Below, one piece after another: positions 18,046 through 26,700 of a DNA stretch of 64,000 bases; position 1 is the first letter of the stretch, and every line of letters begins with the position of its first letter. The DNA is taken from the NCBI GenBank assembly GCA_035604335.1, contig DATNIT010000285.1:1-64000 (forward strand), written 5' to 3'. The position numbers and the translations under genes are program-made. Below the pieces are notes generated by a model, which saw only the letters and a program-made list of their open reading frames with translations, ran no database searches and was not told the DNA's origin. This DNA comes from DASZHJ01 sp035604335. GTDB taxonomy: Bacteria; Pseudomonadota; Alphaproteobacteria; ATCC43930; CGMCC-115725.

Positions 18046-20150
18046 ACCGTCACCCCTGCCCCATCCCGCGTCGCGACCAGAATGCCGCGATCTCCAGGAC
18101 CGCAGCGCCAACCTTCCGCGACAAAGATCGTCGTGTAGTCCTCCTCGATGATCGCGGGGCCGCGGATTTCCCCGGCGAGAGCGCCGGCGCGGCAGACCAC
18201 GGTATCCCGCCAGGCACCCGAGAGGAAGACAGAGCGCCTCGGCATCGGCTCCCGACCGCCCGGTCGGGCGCCGCGCACGGTCTCGTGTCGGGGCATCCGG
18301 CCGATGGCGCTCGCTCTCAGCGTCACCAGCTCCACGGCATCGTTTCGGTTCGCATACGAGAACCGCTGCCGGTGCAGTTCGTGAAAGCGCTCGACGAGCA
18401 CACTGAGTTGGGCGGCGTCCGGATTGACGTCGCCCCAGGGCACCGACAGCTCGAACGCCTGACCGTGGTAGCGCATGTCTGCGGAGAGGCCGAAGGCCCA
18501 GCTCTCCCGCGGCAGCCCATCCTCCTCCAGAAGCCGTTCGCCGCGGCGCCGCAGATCGCGCGCGGCCTCGGCGAGTTCGGCAAGGCTCCCCGTGGTCGCG
18601 GGCAGGACGCGGCTCCGCGCGAGGTCGTGCACGATCTCGGAATGCAGCATGCCGTAGGCCGAGAAGGTGCTGGCATCCGGCGGGAAAACCACGCGACCGA
18701 TACCAAGCTCCTGGGCCACCGGCAGGGCGTGCAAGCCGCCGGCCCCGCCGAAGGACAGCAGAGTGAAATCCCGAGGATCGAGGCCCTTCTCGAACAGGCT
18801 CAAGCGGATCGCGGCCGCGAGGTTGGTATTGGTGACCGCGAGGATGCCTTCGGCCGCACGCTCGATAGGGAGCGAGAGCGGACCGGCAACGCGCTCCGCT
18901 ATGACGCGGCGCGCCGCCTCCACGTCGAGCGCCATGGCGCCACCCAAGAAGAACGCGGGGTCGAGCCGACCGAGCGCGATATTGGCGTCCGTCACTGTCG
19001 GCTCGAGCCCACCTTGCCCATAGCACGCAGGCCCGGGCTGCGCGCCCGCGCTCCTGGGGCCGACCGTGAGGCGGCCGCCGGCATCCACCGCGGCAATCGA
19101 GCCGCCGCCCGAGCCGATGGTGCGGATCTCCACCATGGGGAGGCGCACGGGTAAACCGTCCACCTCACCCTGGGTTACCAGCGAGAGCGCGCCCTCGCGC
19201 ACGACCGACACGTCGAAGCTCGTGCCGCCCATATCGACGCCGACCAGGTTCGGCGTGGCCAGCTCCTGCGCCGACTTGAGGGCGGCGAGCGCGCCGCCGC
19301 TCGGTCCCGAGAGCAGGAGCCGCGCCGGCTCCCGGCTCGCGGCCTCCACGGTGCAGACGCCGCCATTGGACTGCATGAGCAAGAGCGGTGCCACCATGCC
19401 GGCTTCCCTCATGCGCTCCTGCAACCGAACGAGATAGGCGCGCATGACCGGGATCAGCAGCGCGTTCAGGACCGTGGTCGAGGTGCGCTCGTACTCGCGG
19501 ATCTCCGGGCTGATCTCGCAGGAGAGCGTGATCGGCAAGTCCGGCAACAGGCGCGCCAGCCGGTCTCGCAGAGCGCGCTCATGGAGCGGATTGACGAAGG
19601 AATTGATCAGCGAGACGGCGACGGTCTCGACACCGAGCTCCGCGATGCCGCGGGCAACGCGCTCGACCTCGCGGGAGTCGAGCGCCCGCTCGATGCTTCC
19701 GTCGCCCCGGATGCGCTCGGCGACCCCGAGCCGGCGGTCCCTCGGCACGAGCGCGGGCTCTCGCTTCGGGCGAAGGCTGTAGATGTCGCGCCGGGCATGT
19801 CGGCCGATCTCCAGCACGTCCTCGAAGCCTTGGGTGGTGACGAGAGCGCCGGCCGGCAGGCGCCGCTGCAAGACCGCGTTGGTGGCGATGGTGGTGCCGT
19901 GCAGCAGTAGGCGAATATCGCCGAGTGCGAAGCCGAGCTCGCGCGCCGCCCTGGTAACACCCTCGATCAGCCCTATTGAGGGATCGGCGGGCGTGGTCGG
20001 CACCTTCAGGCTGTGCAGCGCGCCTGTCCCCTCCTGGAGGATCTCGAGATCGGTGAAGGTGCCGCCGATGTCGACCGCCACCCGAACGCTCGGACGCTCC
20101 CTGCCGCCTGCGGCCAACTCACCCTCGCCCCAAGACCCTCGACGAATCAC
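18042..20150 (-). CDS. Hydantoinase/oxoprolinase A subunit (HyuA family)
   Basis: A 702-residue ATP-binding subunit of the actin/hexokinase-like fold. Phosphate motifs 'VAVDIGGTFTDLEIL' (about 23-37), 'LLHGTTIATNAV' and 'VGVDMGGTSFDVSVV' are present, as is the C-terminal 'IRGPAIIEEDYTT'. ATG 20150 is used, but the family normally begins close to 'VRVAVDIGG', and an in-frame GTG there (near 20084) could be the true start. It opens the minus-strand hyuA-hyuB pair and is divergent from rpsU. Confidence 0.9.
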   Translation of the reverse strand: MIRRGSWGEGELAAGGRERPSVRVAVDIGGTFTDLEILQEGTGALHSLKVPTTPADPSIGLIEGVTRAARELGFALGDIRLLLHGTTIATNAVLQRRLPAGALVTTQGFEDVLEIGRHARRDIYSLRPKREPALVPRDRRLGVAERIRGDGSIERALDSREVERVARGIAELGVETVAVSLINSFVNPLHERALRDRLARLLPDLPITLSCEISPEIREYERTSTTVLNALLIPVMRAYLVRLQERMREAGMVAPLLLMQSNGGVCTVEAASREPARLLLSGPSGGALAALKSAQELATPNLVGVDMGGTSFDVSVVREGALSLVTQGEVDGLPVRLPMVEIRTIGSGGGSIAAVDAGGRLTVGPRSAGAQPGPACYGQGGLEPTVTDANIALGRLDPAFFLGGAMALDVEAARRVIAERVAGPLSLPIERAAEGILAVTNTNLAAAIRLSLFEKGLDPRDFTLLSFGGAGGLHALPVAQELGIGRVVFPPDASTFSAYGMLHSEIVHDLARSRVLPATTGSLAELAEAARDLRRRGERLLEEDGLPRESWAFGLSADMRYHGQAFELSVPWGDVNPDAAQLSVLVERFHELHRQRFSYANRNDAVELVTLRASAIGRMPRHETVRGARPGGREPMPRRSVFLSGAWRDTVVCRAGALAGEIRGPAIIEEDYTTIFVAEGWRCGPGDRGILVATRDGAGVTV

Positions 20151-20487
20151 CCTAACCTCGCGGTTCCCGCATGTTAAGCCTGTCGCGGCGGCTACCCCAA
20201 CCCCTCGGCAGGCGGCTCGAATCCCATGTCGAATTGGCGTCGGACCGGCGGGGCGCCTCCCGTCCGGCGACCGCCAGGCACGCGAGAAACGGTTGCAGCC
20301 TCGGCTCAGAAGGTATAATGCTTAAGTTCTATGCTCTTCGGGCGGTGTTTTCTGTTCGTGCCCGACCGAGCGCCAGCTGTCGTTCCCTGCCACGCATGAG
20401 CCCTGGTCTGCACGCCCGCGCGCGCAGAGCCGCGCGCAGCACGGGAACCTCGAAATTCACCGCTCAAGCGAAAGGCAGTCGAGCCGC
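20151..20487. other. 337-base divergent intergenic region with the rpsU promoter and leader
   Basis: It separates hyuA (minus) from rpsU (plus). The right half carries a strong sigma-70-type promoter and then a leader of about 160 bases that includes a GC-rich segment (about 20416-20450, CGCGCGCGCAGAGCCGCGCGC). The left half (20151-20290) shows no gene, tRNA or recognisable motif. Confidence 0.55.
20293..20319 (+). promoter_or_regulatory. Sigma-70-type promoter for rpsU
   Basis: A perfect -10 hexamer TATAAT lies at 20314-20319. Upstream, TTGCAG (20293-20298) gives a 15-base spacer, while the alternative GGTTGC (20291-20296) gives 17. A consensus -10 is rare in this GC-rich window and fits a ribosomal-protein gene. 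Transcription would begin near 20326, leaving a leader of roughly 160 bases. Confidence 0.6.
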
Positions 20488-20691
20488 ATGCAGGTATTCG
20501 TCCGAGATAATGATGTGAACGGCGCTCTGCGCATCCTAAAGAAGAAGATGCAGCGGGAGGGCACCTTTCGGGAGATGAAGCGGCGGCGATCGTACGAAAA
20601 GCCCTCGGAGCGGCGGGCGCGCGAGAAGAGCGAGGCGATCCGCCGGTATCGAAAGGCCATGCGCAAGCGCTTCGAGCGCGAAGGCTACTAG
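20488..20691 (+). CDS. rpsU: 30S ribosomal protein S21
   Basis: A 67-residue basic protein beginning 'MQVFVRDNDVNGALRIL', with 'KKKMQREGTFREMK' and 'YEKPSERRAREKSEA', the hallmark S21 sequence. S21 sits on the 30S platform near the anti-Shine-Dalgarno region and helps initiation. The ribosome site (AAAGGCAG) is modest. It is followed 70 bases later by a small coiled-coil gene on the same strand. Confidence 0.97.
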   Translation: MQVFVRDNDVNGALRILKKKMQREGTFREMKRRRSYEKPSERRAREKSEAIRRYRKAMRKRFEREGY

Positions 20692-20761
20692 CCGAGCCGC
20701 GCGAGCCAATCGACCCGGCCGGAGGTCGTCTGAGCGCCGGCACTGTGGCAGGAGAACCTCG

Positions 20762-20989
20762 ATGAGGAATTCGGAGCGAGATCTCGAAGCGCGGCGCAAG
20801 GCGCAGGCGCTCTGGGACGAGCACAAGAAGCGCGACGAGAAGGTGCTCAAGGAGAAGGACAAGGAGCGGCAGGCGGAGGCCGAGAAGGTGGCGCGGTTGC
20901 GCGAGCTGCGCTTGGCCAAGGAGGCCGCCGACCGCAAGGCGGCCGAGGAAGCCTATCTCTCCAAGCGGAAGGTCGGCCGCCAGCGCTGA
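20762..20989 (+). CDS. Small highly charged coiled-coil protein downstream of rpsU
   Basis: A 75-residue protein of unknown function. About half of its residues are Lys, Arg, Glu or Asp, arranged in a continuous amphipathic helix ('ARRKAQALWDEHKKRDEKVL', 'EAEKVARLRELRLAKEA'). There is no signal peptide or membrane segment. GCAGGAG sits 8-13 bases before the ATG, codon use matches neighbours, and the rpsU terminator-like hairpin lies after it rather than before it, so it is probably co-transcribed with rpsU. A nucleic-acid or ribosome-associated role is a guess from its charge and context. Confidence 0.75.
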   Translation: MRNSERDLEARRKAQALWDEHKKRDEKVLKEKDKERQAEAEKVARLRELRLAKEAADRKAAEEAYLSKRKVGRQR

Positions 20990-20996
20990 TCGTTGC

Positions 20997-21019
20997 GCGC
21001 CGGCGTGTCGCGCCGGCGC
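20997..21019 (+). terminator. GC-rich hairpin after the rpsU unit
   Basis: A perfect 9-bp stem (GCGCCGGCG against CGCCGGCGC) with a TGTCG loop starts 8 bases after the stop of the small gene and ends 6 bases before the convergent gene's stop codon. There is no U-tract, so it may work as a weak bidirectional terminator or as an mRNA-end stabiliser. Confidence 0.55.
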
Positions 21020-21025
21020 CCTGGC

Positions 21026-22192
21026 TTACCAGCCGTTGACGCGGTGCCAGACGTCGATCACGGCATTCCCACCGTCGACCACATAATAGCGATCGTAGGC
21101 TGCGGCGGTCATGCAGACGTGGTTGGGCGCGACCCGAACCAGCGTGCCGACGTTTAGTCGATCGAAGGGCAGCGGCGTGGGCGCGGTAACGACCCCATGC
21201 TCCTGATTGGCGCGCTCGACGATGGCATCGCCGAAGCTCTGCCGCCCCTGTGCATCCAACACCAGGCCGAAGCCGTAGTCGCGGGGTGCCGAGGCCGTGC
21301 TGCGGTCTTTCGAGAGCGCCATGCCACCGGCGTCGATCACCACCCGGTTCTCCGCCGGGCGCCGGTGGATCACGCTCGCCAGGACCGTCACTGCCATGGC
21401 TTCCGGCGCGCCCGAGCCGATCTGCACCTGAAAGAGATCCTGGAACATATAGACGCCCGGCCGCGTCTCGGTGACGCCCGCCAGGCCCCGGGCGTGCAAC
21501 GCCGTGGGCGTCGAGCCCACCGAGATGATCGGCGTCGCGAGCCCTTCTCCGCGCAGCCGCTCCGCCGCCGTCACCGCGGCGCGGCGCTCGGCCTCGGCGA
21601 CTTCCTCGACCTCGGCGATGCTGCGACAGGCATAGGAATGCCCCGCATGGGTCATGACCCCCGCGCAGAGCGGCCCCAGCGCGCGGCCAACCGCGATCAG
21701 CGCGTCGCTGCCCGCCGCGACGCCGCCACGGTGCTCGCCGCAGTCGACCTCGACCAGGACGCGATGGCTGGCGCCGGTCGCGCGCGCGTGCGCCGAGATG
21801 GCCGCCGCCGTGTCGGGATCGTCCGTCACCACAGTGAGAACGACGCCGGTCCGGCGGAACGCCGCCGCTCGATCGAGTTTGGCGGGCACGATTCCGACGG
21901 CGTAGAGGATGTCGCGAAAACCTTCGCTGGCGAAGTACTCGGCCTCGGCGAGGGTCGAGACCGTGATGCCGCCCGCCTGCCCTGCGGTCGCGAGCCGCGC
22001 CACCGCCGCGCTCTTCGCGGTCTTCATGTGCGGCCGCAACGCCACGCCGTGGCGCCCCACCGCGCCGGCCATGATCTCCAGGTTCCGCTCGAGCTTCGCT
22101 CTGTCGAGGAGCAGGCACGGCGTCGCGAGATCGGCCAGGCGTTGCGGACGCGCGATCGTCTCGGAAGACGCGGTCACCGGGCGCTCGATCAC
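21026..22192 (-). CDS. D-threonine aldolase / D-serine dehydratase-like PLP enzyme (DSD1 family)
   Basis: A 388-residue fold-type III PLP enzyme (alanine-racemase N domain). The PLP lysine is K57 in 'LRPHMKTAK', and the zinc site that defines the D-threonine aldolase / D-serine dehydratase group is H358-x-C360 in 'PNHVC'. These enzymes cleave or dehydrate D-beta-hydroxy-amino acids. The start GTG 22192 overlaps the dehydrogenase stop (GTGA), so the two are coupled; the open frame further upstream is shadow. Which D-hydroxyamino acid is used is not visible. Confidence 0.88.
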   Translation of the reverse strand: MIERPVTASSETIARPQRLADLATPCLLLDRAKLERNLEIMAGAVGRHGVALRPHMKTAKSAAVARLATAGQAGGITVSTLAEAEYFASEGFRDILYAVGIVPAKLDRAAAFRRTGVVLTVVTDDPDTAAAISAHARATGASHRVLVEVDCGEHRGGVAAGSDALIAVGRALGPLCAGVMTHAGHSYACRSIAEVEEVAEAERRAAVTAAERLRGEGLATPIISVGSTPTALHARGLAGVTETRPGVYMFQDLFQVQIGSGAPEAMAVTVLASVIHRRPAENRVVIDAGGMALSKDRSTASAPRDYGFGLVLDAQGRQSFGDAIVERANQEHGVVTAPTPLPFDRLNVGTLVRVAPNHVCMTAAAYDRYYVVDGGNAVIDVWHRVNGW

Positions 22193-23235
22193 ATCAGGAA
22201 CACGCCCTTGCCGGCGGTCTGGGCATCGAACAACCGATAAGCCTCCGCCGCCTGGGCGAGTTTCCAGCGATGGGTGAACAGGCGGTCGACGGCGATGCCG
22301 CGCTCCTCCACGAACCGCGCGCAATCGGCTTGGCCGGTGGTCGAGAATGTCCAGGAGCCGATGATGGTGAGCTGCTTGCGCAGCATGTCCGGACTCACGT
22401 CGAGCGTCACCGTATCGCCCTCGCCGACGAAGCAGACCGTGCCCCAGGTGCGGGTGCCGCGCACGGCCGCAAGCCGGCCCGCGGGCGCGCCGGAGGTATC
22501 GAGCGCGAGGTCGGTGCCGCGGCCGTGGGTCAGCTCCTTGATCGCCGCGACCACGTCGCCAGCGCGCGGGTCGAGCATCGCGTCCGCGCCAAATTCCTTG
22601 GCGCGGGCGAGCCGCTCCGGGCTCATGTCGACCGCGATCACGCGCGCGCCCATCGCCGCCGCCAGCTGCGTCGCGGAGAGTCCGACCGGGCCTTGCCCGA
22701 CCACTACCAGGGTATCGCGACCGGAGACATTCATACGCCGGAGCGCGCCGTAAGCCGTACCGGTGCCGCAGGAGATCGCGGCACCCGTCTCGAAGGAGAG
22801 CGCCTTCGGCAGCGGCACCAGCGTATAGGCGGGTACCTTCATATAGGGCGCATGGGCGCCGTGGCCGGTGACGCCGTAGACCACGATGCCGCCTGCGCAG
22901 AGCTGCGACCAGCCGACGCGGCAATGCTCGCAGACGCCGCAACCCTTGTAATGATGCACCATTACCCGGTCGCCGACGCGCGCGAGCGCCGGCTCGATGC
23001 CGGAACCGACCGCTGCCACCACGCCGCAGGGCTCGTGGCCCGCGATCACCGGTCCCTTGGCGGCGCCGAGGCCTAGCGCCTGAGAGCCGCCCTTGCTCGC
23101 CCGGTAGAACTTGAGGTCGCTGCCGCACATGCCGGAGGCCTTGATCTCCAGCACCACCTCGCCCGGTCCCGGCGTCGGGTCGGGAAACTCCATGAACTCG
23201 ACGCTGCGATCTCCCGCGAAGACGACGGCGCGCAT
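22189..23235 (-). CDS. Zinc-dependent alcohol/polyol dehydrogenase (MDR family, Tdh-like)
   Basis: A 348-residue medium-chain dehydrogenase. Catalytic zinc residues are C37 ('GMCGSD') and H67-E68 ('GHEPCG'); the structural zinc lobe is C99, C102, C105, C113. The NAD(P)-binding glycine motif 'VVGQGPVGLSATQLA' follows at about residue 160. The start at 23235 is preferred over one 7 codons upstream because GGGAGGAG fits it. It leads a two-gene unit with the D-threonine-aldolase-like gene, suggesting oxidation of a hydroxy compound linked to a D-hydroxyamino acid. Confidence 0.88.
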   Translation of the reverse strand: MRAVVFAGDRSVEFMEFPDPTPGPGEVVLEIKASGMCGSDLKFYRASKGGSQALGLGAAKGPVIAGHEPCGVVAAVGSGIEPALARVGDRVMVHHYKGCGVCEHCRVGWSQLCAGGIVVYGVTGHGAHAPYMKVPAYTLVPLPKALSFETGAAISCGTGTAYGALRRMNVSGRDTLVVVGQGPVGLSATQLAAAMGARVIAVDMSPERLARAKEFGADAMLDPRAGDVVAAIKELTHGRGTDLALDTSGAPAGRLAAVRGTRTWGTVCFVGEGDTVTLDVSPDMLRKQLTIIGSWTFSTTGQADCARFVEERGIAVDRLFTHRWKLAQAAEAYRLFDAQTAGKGVFLM

Positions 23236-23321
23236 GCCACGCTCCTCCCGCCTCATTTGAGTCTTGAAAGCAAGTCTGGCACGGTTTGGCGCGACTTCAA
23301 ATCCCGCGAGCAGCCGGTCCC

Positions 23322-24494
23322 ATGCGCATCACCGCTATCCACGACATCGTGGTTCCCATCGCGTCCTCGATCCGGAACGCCTACATCGACTTCAGCGCGA
23401 TGACCGCCAGCGTGGTCGCGGTGATGACCGACGTCGTGCGCGACGGCCGGCCGGTGGTCGGGTTCGGCTTCAACTCGAACGGCCGCTACGCACCGCAGGG
23501 GCTGCTGCGCGAGCGCTTCCTGCCGCGGCTGCTGGCGGCGAAGCCCGAGGAAATCCAGGACGGCGCCGGCTTGATCGACCCCGCGAAGGCCTGGGCCCAG
23601 ATAATGCGCAACGAGAAGCCGGGCGGACACGGCGAGCGCTCGGTCGCGGTCGGCGTCCTCGACATGGCGCTCTGGGACGCGGTCGCCAAGGCCGAGGGCT
23701 TGCCGCTCTGGCGCCTGCTCGCGGACCGCTACAACGGCGGCCGCGCGGACGAGACCGCCTGGGTCTATGCGGCCGGCGGTTACTACTACCCCGGCAAGGA
23801 CGTGACGCAGCTCCAGGAGGAGATGCGGGGCTATCTCGATCTCGGCTACAGCACGGTGAAGATGAAAGTCGGCGGCGCCGATCTCGCGACGGACCTTCGC
23901 CGCATCGAGGCCGTGCTGGCGGTGGTGGGCAGCGGCGATCGCCTCTGTGTCGACGTGAACGGCCGCTTCGACCTCGACAGCGCGCTGGCGTTCGGCGACG
24001 CGATCTCGCCTCTGGGGCTGCGCTGGTACGAGGAGCCGGTCGATCCCCTCGACTATCTCCTGCACGCCGCGCTCGCGACGCGCTACGCGGGCCCGATCGC
24101 GACCGGCGAGAACTTGTTCTCGCTGCAGGACGCGCGCAATCTCATCCGGCATGGCGGGCTCCGGCCCGACCGCGATGTCCTGCAATTCGACCCCGCGCTC
24201 TCCTATGGGCTCGTCGAGTATCTGCGCATTCTGGACATGCTGCGCGCCCATGGCTGGTCGCCTCGTCGCTGCGTGCCCCATGGCGGTCACCAGTTCGCGC
24301 TCAACATCGCCGTGGGCCTCGGGCTCGGCGGCAACGAGTCCTACCCGCAGGTCTTCCAACCCTTCGGCGGCTTCGCCGACGATTGCCCGGTGGCGGAAAG
24401 CCGCGTCCGCCTGCCCGATCGTCCCGGCATCGGCTTCGAGGCGAAGAACAACCTCTACGCCGTCATGAAACCGCTGCTCGAGCGCGCCGGCTGA
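23322..24494 (+). CDS. tarD: D(-)-tartrate dehydratase (enolase superfamily, MR subgroup)
   Basis: A 390-residue enolase-superfamily enzyme that would dehydrate D-tartrate to oxaloacetate. The N terminus ('SSIRNAYIDFSAM', 'GFGFNSNGRY') and 'NEKPGGHGERSVAVG' match the characterised Bradyrhizobium TarD from memory. Active-site residues are all placed as expected: K180-x-K182, metal ligands D211, E237 and E263, and H320 in 'CVPHGGHQ'. ATG 23322 gives the family N terminus; a TTG 36 bases upstream is less likely. It is divergent from the dehydrogenase gene and followed by a lactonase. Confidence 0.87.
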   Translation: MRITAIHDIVVPIASSIRNAYIDFSAMTASVVAVMTDVVRDGRPVVGFGFNSNGRYAPQGLLRERFLPRLLAAKPEEIQDGAGLIDPAKAWAQIMRNEKPGGHGERSVAVGVLDMALWDAVAKAEGLPLWRLLADRYNGGRADETAWVYAAGGYYYPGKDVTQLQEEMRGYLDLGYSTVKMKVGGADLATDLRRIEAVLAVVGSGDRLCVDVNGRFDLDSALAFGDAISPLGLRWYEEPVDPLDYLLHAALATRYAGPIATGENLFSLQDARNLIRHGGLRPDRDVLQFDPALSYGLVEYLRILDMLRAHGWSPRRCVPHGGHQFALNIAVGLGLGGNESYPQVFQPFGGFADDCPVAESRVRLPDRPGIGFEAKNNLYAVMKPLLERAG

Positions 24495-24556
24495 CCCCGA
24501 GCGCCGATCCGTGCGATCATCGGCGATCGCGTGCTGAATCCGATGGGAGGACAATC

Positions 24557-25492
24557 ATGTGGCAGCCTGCCGAGAGCTATCCCGATCCCGCGGTAGAGAT
24601 CCTCGACCCGAGCTTTGCGAAATACCGCGTGGTCCTGGCCGCGGTCGAGCGGCTCTATACAGGCTGCCGCTGGGCGGAAGGCCCGGTGTGGTTCGGCGAC
24701 GGGCGCTACGTACTCTGGAGCGACATCCCGAACAACCGGATCCTGAAGTGGGAGGAGGAGACCGGCGCGGTCAGCGTGTTCCGCAAGGCCTCCAACAACG
24801 CCAACGGCAATACGCGCGACCGCCAGGGCCGCCTCGTCTCCTGCGAGCACGATGCCCGCCGGGTGACGCGCACCGAGCACGACGGCGGCATCACCGTGCT
24901 GATGGACCGCCACGACGGAAAGCCGCTCAACTCGCCGAACGACGTCGTGGTGAAGTCCGACGACTCCATCTGGTTCACCGATCCGCCCTTCGGCATCCTC
25001 GGCAACTACGAGGGCCACACGGCGCCAATCGAACTACCGACCAACGTCTATCGGATCGACGGCCGGACCGGGAAAGCGACGGTGGTCGCCGGCGAGATCA
25101 ATCGGCCCAACGGCCTCTGCTTCTCGCCCGACGAGAAGCGCATGTATATCGTCGAATCCGGCCCGCCCCGGAAGATCTTCGCCTTCGACGTCGTGGCGGA
25201 CGGCACCCGGCTCGCCAACCAGAAGCTCCATATCGATCCCGGCCCCGACGGCACGCCCGACGGCTTCCGATGCGACGTCGACGGCAACCTCTGGGCCGGC
25301 TGGGGCATGACGCCCGAGCTCAACGGCGTGCGCGTCTTCTCGCCGGCGGGCGCGCCCCTCGGCCATATCCGGCTGCCGGAGCGGGCTGCGAACCTTTGCT
25401 TCGGCGGCCTCAAGCGCAACCGCCTGTTCATGGCGGGGAGCCAGAGCCTGTACGCACTCTACGTGAACACGCAGGGCGCCAAAGGCGGGTAA
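24557..25492 (+). CDS. SMP-30/gluconolactonase/LRE family lactonase
   Basis: A 311-residue six-bladed beta-propeller hydrolase. Family motifs: 'EGPVWFGDGRYVLWSDI' near residues 41-57 (metal-ligand Glu), 'LNSPNDVVVKSDDSIWFTDP' (Asn ligand) and 'FRCDVDGNLW' (Asp). These enzymes hydrolyse aldonolactones with a divalent metal. GGGAGG precedes ATG 24557. The 62-base spacing after tarD suggests co-transcription, which would fit sugar-acid catabolism, the lactonase producing hydroxy acids and a dehydratase working on them. Confidence 0.88.
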   Translation: MWQPAESYPDPAVEILDPSFAKYRVVLAAVERLYTGCRWAEGPVWFGDGRYVLWSDIPNNRILKWEEETGAVSVFRKASNNANGNTRDRQGRLVSCEHDARRVTRTEHDGGITVLMDRHDGKPLNSPNDVVVKSDDSIWFTDPPFGILGNYEGHTAPIELPTNVYRIDGRTGKATVVAGEINRPNGLCFSPDEKRMYIVESGPPRKIFAFDVVADGTRLANQKLHIDPGPDGTPDGFRCDVDGNLWAGWGMTPELNGVRVFSPAGAPLGHIRLPERAANLCFGGLKRNRLFMAGSQSLYALYVNTQGAKGG

Positions 25493-25602
25493 GAAGCCGT
25501 AGCCCGAAAGGGTCAAATTGAGTTCGTTTCGCAGAATTTAGATTTCCGCGCCGCCCACCACGTCCCGCCTCGCTTTACGGTCCACCCAAGCAACTGTCTA
25601 CC

Positions 25603-25650
25603 GCATTTTGCGTGCATCGTCAAGCACTTTGGACCATCATCGCAAAACGC
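25603..25650. terminator. Imperfect dyad between convergent genes, possible terminator
   Basis: GCATTTTGCG (25603-25612) can pair with CGCAAAACGC (25641-25650) in 9 of 10 positions across a 28-base loop, just before the stop of the minus-strand hydrolase. The rest of the 175-base convergent gap (25493-25667) shows no gene. The long loop makes a terminator role uncertain. Confidence 0.3.
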
Positions 25651-25667
25651 ATCGGGTACTCGGGCGC

Positions 25668-26627
25668 TCACGGCTGCTGCTGAGCCCGCTGACGCAGCCG
25701 GTCCAGCAACGGGTGAGCGCTGGGGATTTGCGCCGACCCGGAGCTGCTGGTCCCGAGGTCGGAGTCGTAGCGCAGCTCCGTGACGCCCGACGATTTTCGC
25801 GTCAACACGACATTCGCGGCCGTGCCCTTGAGATAGTGATCGAGAAATGCCTGCGCGTAAGCGACGATCCCCGCATGCGCGGCGCTTGGAACATCCGCCC
25901 AGGCAATATGTCCCGCGCCCTCGAACTCGACGAAGTATTTGGGCGCGGGCGACTGGTCGTAGCCGCCGCCGGGCTTGCGCACGCTGGGCGTGATCCCGAG
26001 GTCGCGCGTGCCGCCCTGGTACATCACGGGCGCGGCCAAGCCGCTGAGCGTCTTCTTGGCGAGGAAAGGCTGATCGTAGGGCGAGAGCGCCAACACCGCT
26101 TTGATGCCGTCGAGCCGCCACGACGGCCAGGCGCCGGCGAGGCCGAGCACCGTGTAGCCGCCCAAGGAGTGGCCGGCGAGGCCGAGGCGATCCCAATCTC
26201 CACGGGCGCTCCAGCGCTCGTCGGCCTTGAGCGCCGTCAGCAAGCGGCGGATATCGTCGGCTCGGTCTCGAAAGACGCCATCGCTCCAGGCATCCGCCCG
26301 GGTGAAGGGAGCCTCCGACTTGTCGCGCCACGTGGCACTGCCGCCGTCGCAGGTGGCGTCTCGATGATTGGGCGCGAACACGAGATATCCCGCCTTCGCC
26401 AGTGCCTCCATCAAAAAGCGCGACTGCGTGGCGCAGCCGTGGAAGCCATGGGAGAAAATGATCACCGGCGCTTTGCCCGCACCCGGCGGCGGCACCCACG
26501 CCGCGACGCGCAATCCTGCGATCGAAAGAGTCTCCTCGGCCGCCGCCGGGCCCGCCAAGCTTATCGTTAACAAGATGAGCGCGGCGCAAAGGATCGCCGA
26601 AACGCGATCGCCGAGAAAACCCGCCAT
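25668..26627 (-). CDS. Secreted alpha/beta hydrolase (dienelactone/PAF-acetylhydrolase-like)
   Basis: A 319-residue serine hydrolase with an N-terminal signal peptide ('ISAILCAALILLTISLAGPAAAEE' region). The oxyanion segment 'IIFSHGFHGC', nucleophile elbow 'GLAGHSLGGYT' and catalytic-His segment 'GAGHIAW' are visible. Start 26627 ('MAGFLGDRV') is chosen because it gives a clean signal and follows GGAGCGGAAG; an in-frame start 36 codons upstream would add an unlikely Arg-rich tail and run close to the SDR gene. The substrate is unknown; periplasmic ester hydrolysis is likely. Confidence 0.8.
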   Translation of the reverse strand: MAGFLGDRVSAILCAALILLTISLAGPAAAEETLSIAGLRVAAWVPPPGAGKAPVIIFSHGFHGCATQSRFLMEALAKAGYLVFAPNHRDATCDGGSATWRDKSEAPFTRADAWSDGVFRDRADDIRRLLTALKADERWSARGDWDRLGLAGHSLGGYTVLGLAGAWPSWRLDGIKAVLALSPYDQPFLAKKTLSGLAAPVMYQGGTRDLGITPSVRKPGGGYDQSPAPKYFVEFEGAGHIAWADVPSAAHAGIVAYAQAFLDHYLKGTAANVVLTRKSSGVTELRYDSDLGTSSSGSAQIPSAHPLLDRLRQRAQQQP

Positions 26628-26700
26628 GCTTCCGCTCCGATATTGCCCGTGCATGAGCATTATAAGCGGGGCGCGCGCACCTCCCCTGGCCGGACCGTCG

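Noticed and set aside
20205..20235. GGCTCGAATCCC, resembling a tRNA T-loop
   Set aside because: The flanking bases do not form a T-stem, and no acceptor, D or anticodon arms can be drawn.
23277..23290. TGGCACGGTTTGGC between the dehydrogenase and tarD genes, resembling a sigma-54 promoter
   Set aside because: GG and GC are separated by 9 bases instead of the required 10, and the -12 box lacks TTGC.
25513..25667. C-terminal extension of a minus-strand frame in the gap after the lactonase gene
   Set aside because: It is in a different frame from the intact alpha/beta hydrolase and has no start or domain of its own; treated as non-coding.
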